From Sulfuritalea sp. (GTDB taxonomy: Bacteria > Pseudomonadota > Gammaproteobacteria > Burkholderiales > Rhodocyclaceae), in contig NZ_JAFLDR010000032.1 in the NCBI RefSeq assembly GCF_017302275.1, forward strand, positions 1 to 47,581: a DNA stretch of 47,581 nt, written 5' to 3'. The notes beneath the pieces are model-generated. The model was not told the origin of the DNA. It saw nothing but the letters and a program-made list of their open reading frames with translations, and ran no database searches. Every line of letters begins with the position of its first letter. Within the stretch, counting starts at the first letter, position 1. Below are positions 47,358 to 47,581 of this stretch, piece after piece. The translations under genes were made by a program, and so were the position numbers.

Positions 47358-47581
47358 CTACTGCTTCTGGACGTTGATGTAGCTCTTCGTCGCCGGGTCA
47401 TCCTTGTCAAGGCCGAACTGATAGCCGAGCGACACGTAATGATAGCGGGCATTTGTGAAATCCTCGTGGATGGCGAAGCCGAAGTTATATACCTTGTCGG
47501 CGCCGATGGCATGGTCACCCTTGCCGCCGGACGCGGCCAGCGTGCGTTCCATCAGCACCACCCACTTGTTGCCTTCCTTCT
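47358..47581 (-). CDS. Probable ethylbenzene-dehydrogenase-gamma-like haem-binding protein, C-terminal part
   Basis: An open frame entering from the window end; 74 codons to a TAG stop. 'KWVVLMERTL', 'KVYNFGFAIHED' and 'ARYHYVSLGYQFGLD' match my recollection of the EB_dh domain, a beta-sandwich haem b-binding fold found in the gamma subunit of ethylbenzene dehydrogenase and in cytochromes fused to it. The N-terminus, with any c-type haem motif, is outside the window. It lies 37 nt upstream of fccA on the same strand and is probably in the same operon. Confidence 0.6.
   Translation of the reverse strand, partial: KEGNKWVVLMERTLAASGGKGDHAIGADKVYNFGFAIHEDFTNARYHYVSLGYQFGLDKDDPATKSYINVQKQ

Overview
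The window looks like a chromosomal piece of a GC-rich betaproteobacterium, most likely of the Rhodocyclales/Azonexaceae-Zoogloeaceae type. This rests on established gene orders: ndk-rlmN-pilW-rodZ-ispG-hisS-yfgM-bamB-der-hfq-hflX-hflK-hflC-(DUF2065)-hisZ-purA, the pair rpmB-rpmG beside radC and coaBC-dut, and the glnS-pyrF-trxB neighbourhood. No phage, IS element, integron or CRISPR array is visible. The genus is inference; no rRNA gene is present.

Layout. (1) 1-6773, all minus strand: a compact iron block. A Fur-box-like site precedes hemP, bfd and bfr. A second run then holds a P19/FtrA-type periplasmic protein, an OprB/LbtU-like porin, a cysteine-less FtrB-like cupredoxin, an FtrD-like membrane polyferredoxin, a 76-residue unknown, a DUF2325 protein and the N-terminus of a TonB. 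The FTR1/FtrC permease usual in such systems is not in the window. (2) 6870-10331: ppa, nadE, glnB and a stand-alone cyclic-nucleotide-binding protein, separated by two-hairpin repeats. (3) 10577-16039, minus: smr, trxB, pyrF, an MFS transporter and glnS, with crcB diverging from glnS. (4) 16763-22662: DctSR-like two-component system divergent from a dctP-dctQ-dctM TRAP transporter for C4-dicarboxylates or similar acids. (5) 22775-38203: the long, tightly packed housekeeping run from ndk to purA (RNA methylation, type IV pilus assembly, cell shape, isoprenoids, tRNA charging, outer-membrane assembly, ribosome GTPases, Hfq, HflKC, histidine and purine synthesis). (6) 38223-41850: tRNA-Leu(CAG), divergent RNase R, and a membrane fatty-acid desaturase. 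(7) 41864-45431: rpmG, rpmB, radC (minus) and coaBC, dut, cytochrome c4 (plus). (8) 45448-47581, minus: a flavocytochrome c sulfide-dehydrogenase-like pair (flavoprotein plus dihaem cytochrome) behind the C-terminus of a probable ethylbenzene-dehydrogenase-gamma-like protein.

The most interesting structure cuts across genes. A 20-bp sequence (GCCGTGTCGCCAGCGCCGAC and near-identical forms, both orientations) recurs inside the porin, pyrF and rlmN, just after crcB and just after the der stop codon. A longer relative is shared by glnS and ftrD, and in GlnRS it lies in an in-frame insertion of about 30 residues. A second, two-hairpin repeat family flanks glnB, and a perfect 22-bp inverted repeat straddles the glnB stop codon. 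Coordinates and motifs were read directly from the sequence; family assignments are from memory without database searches.
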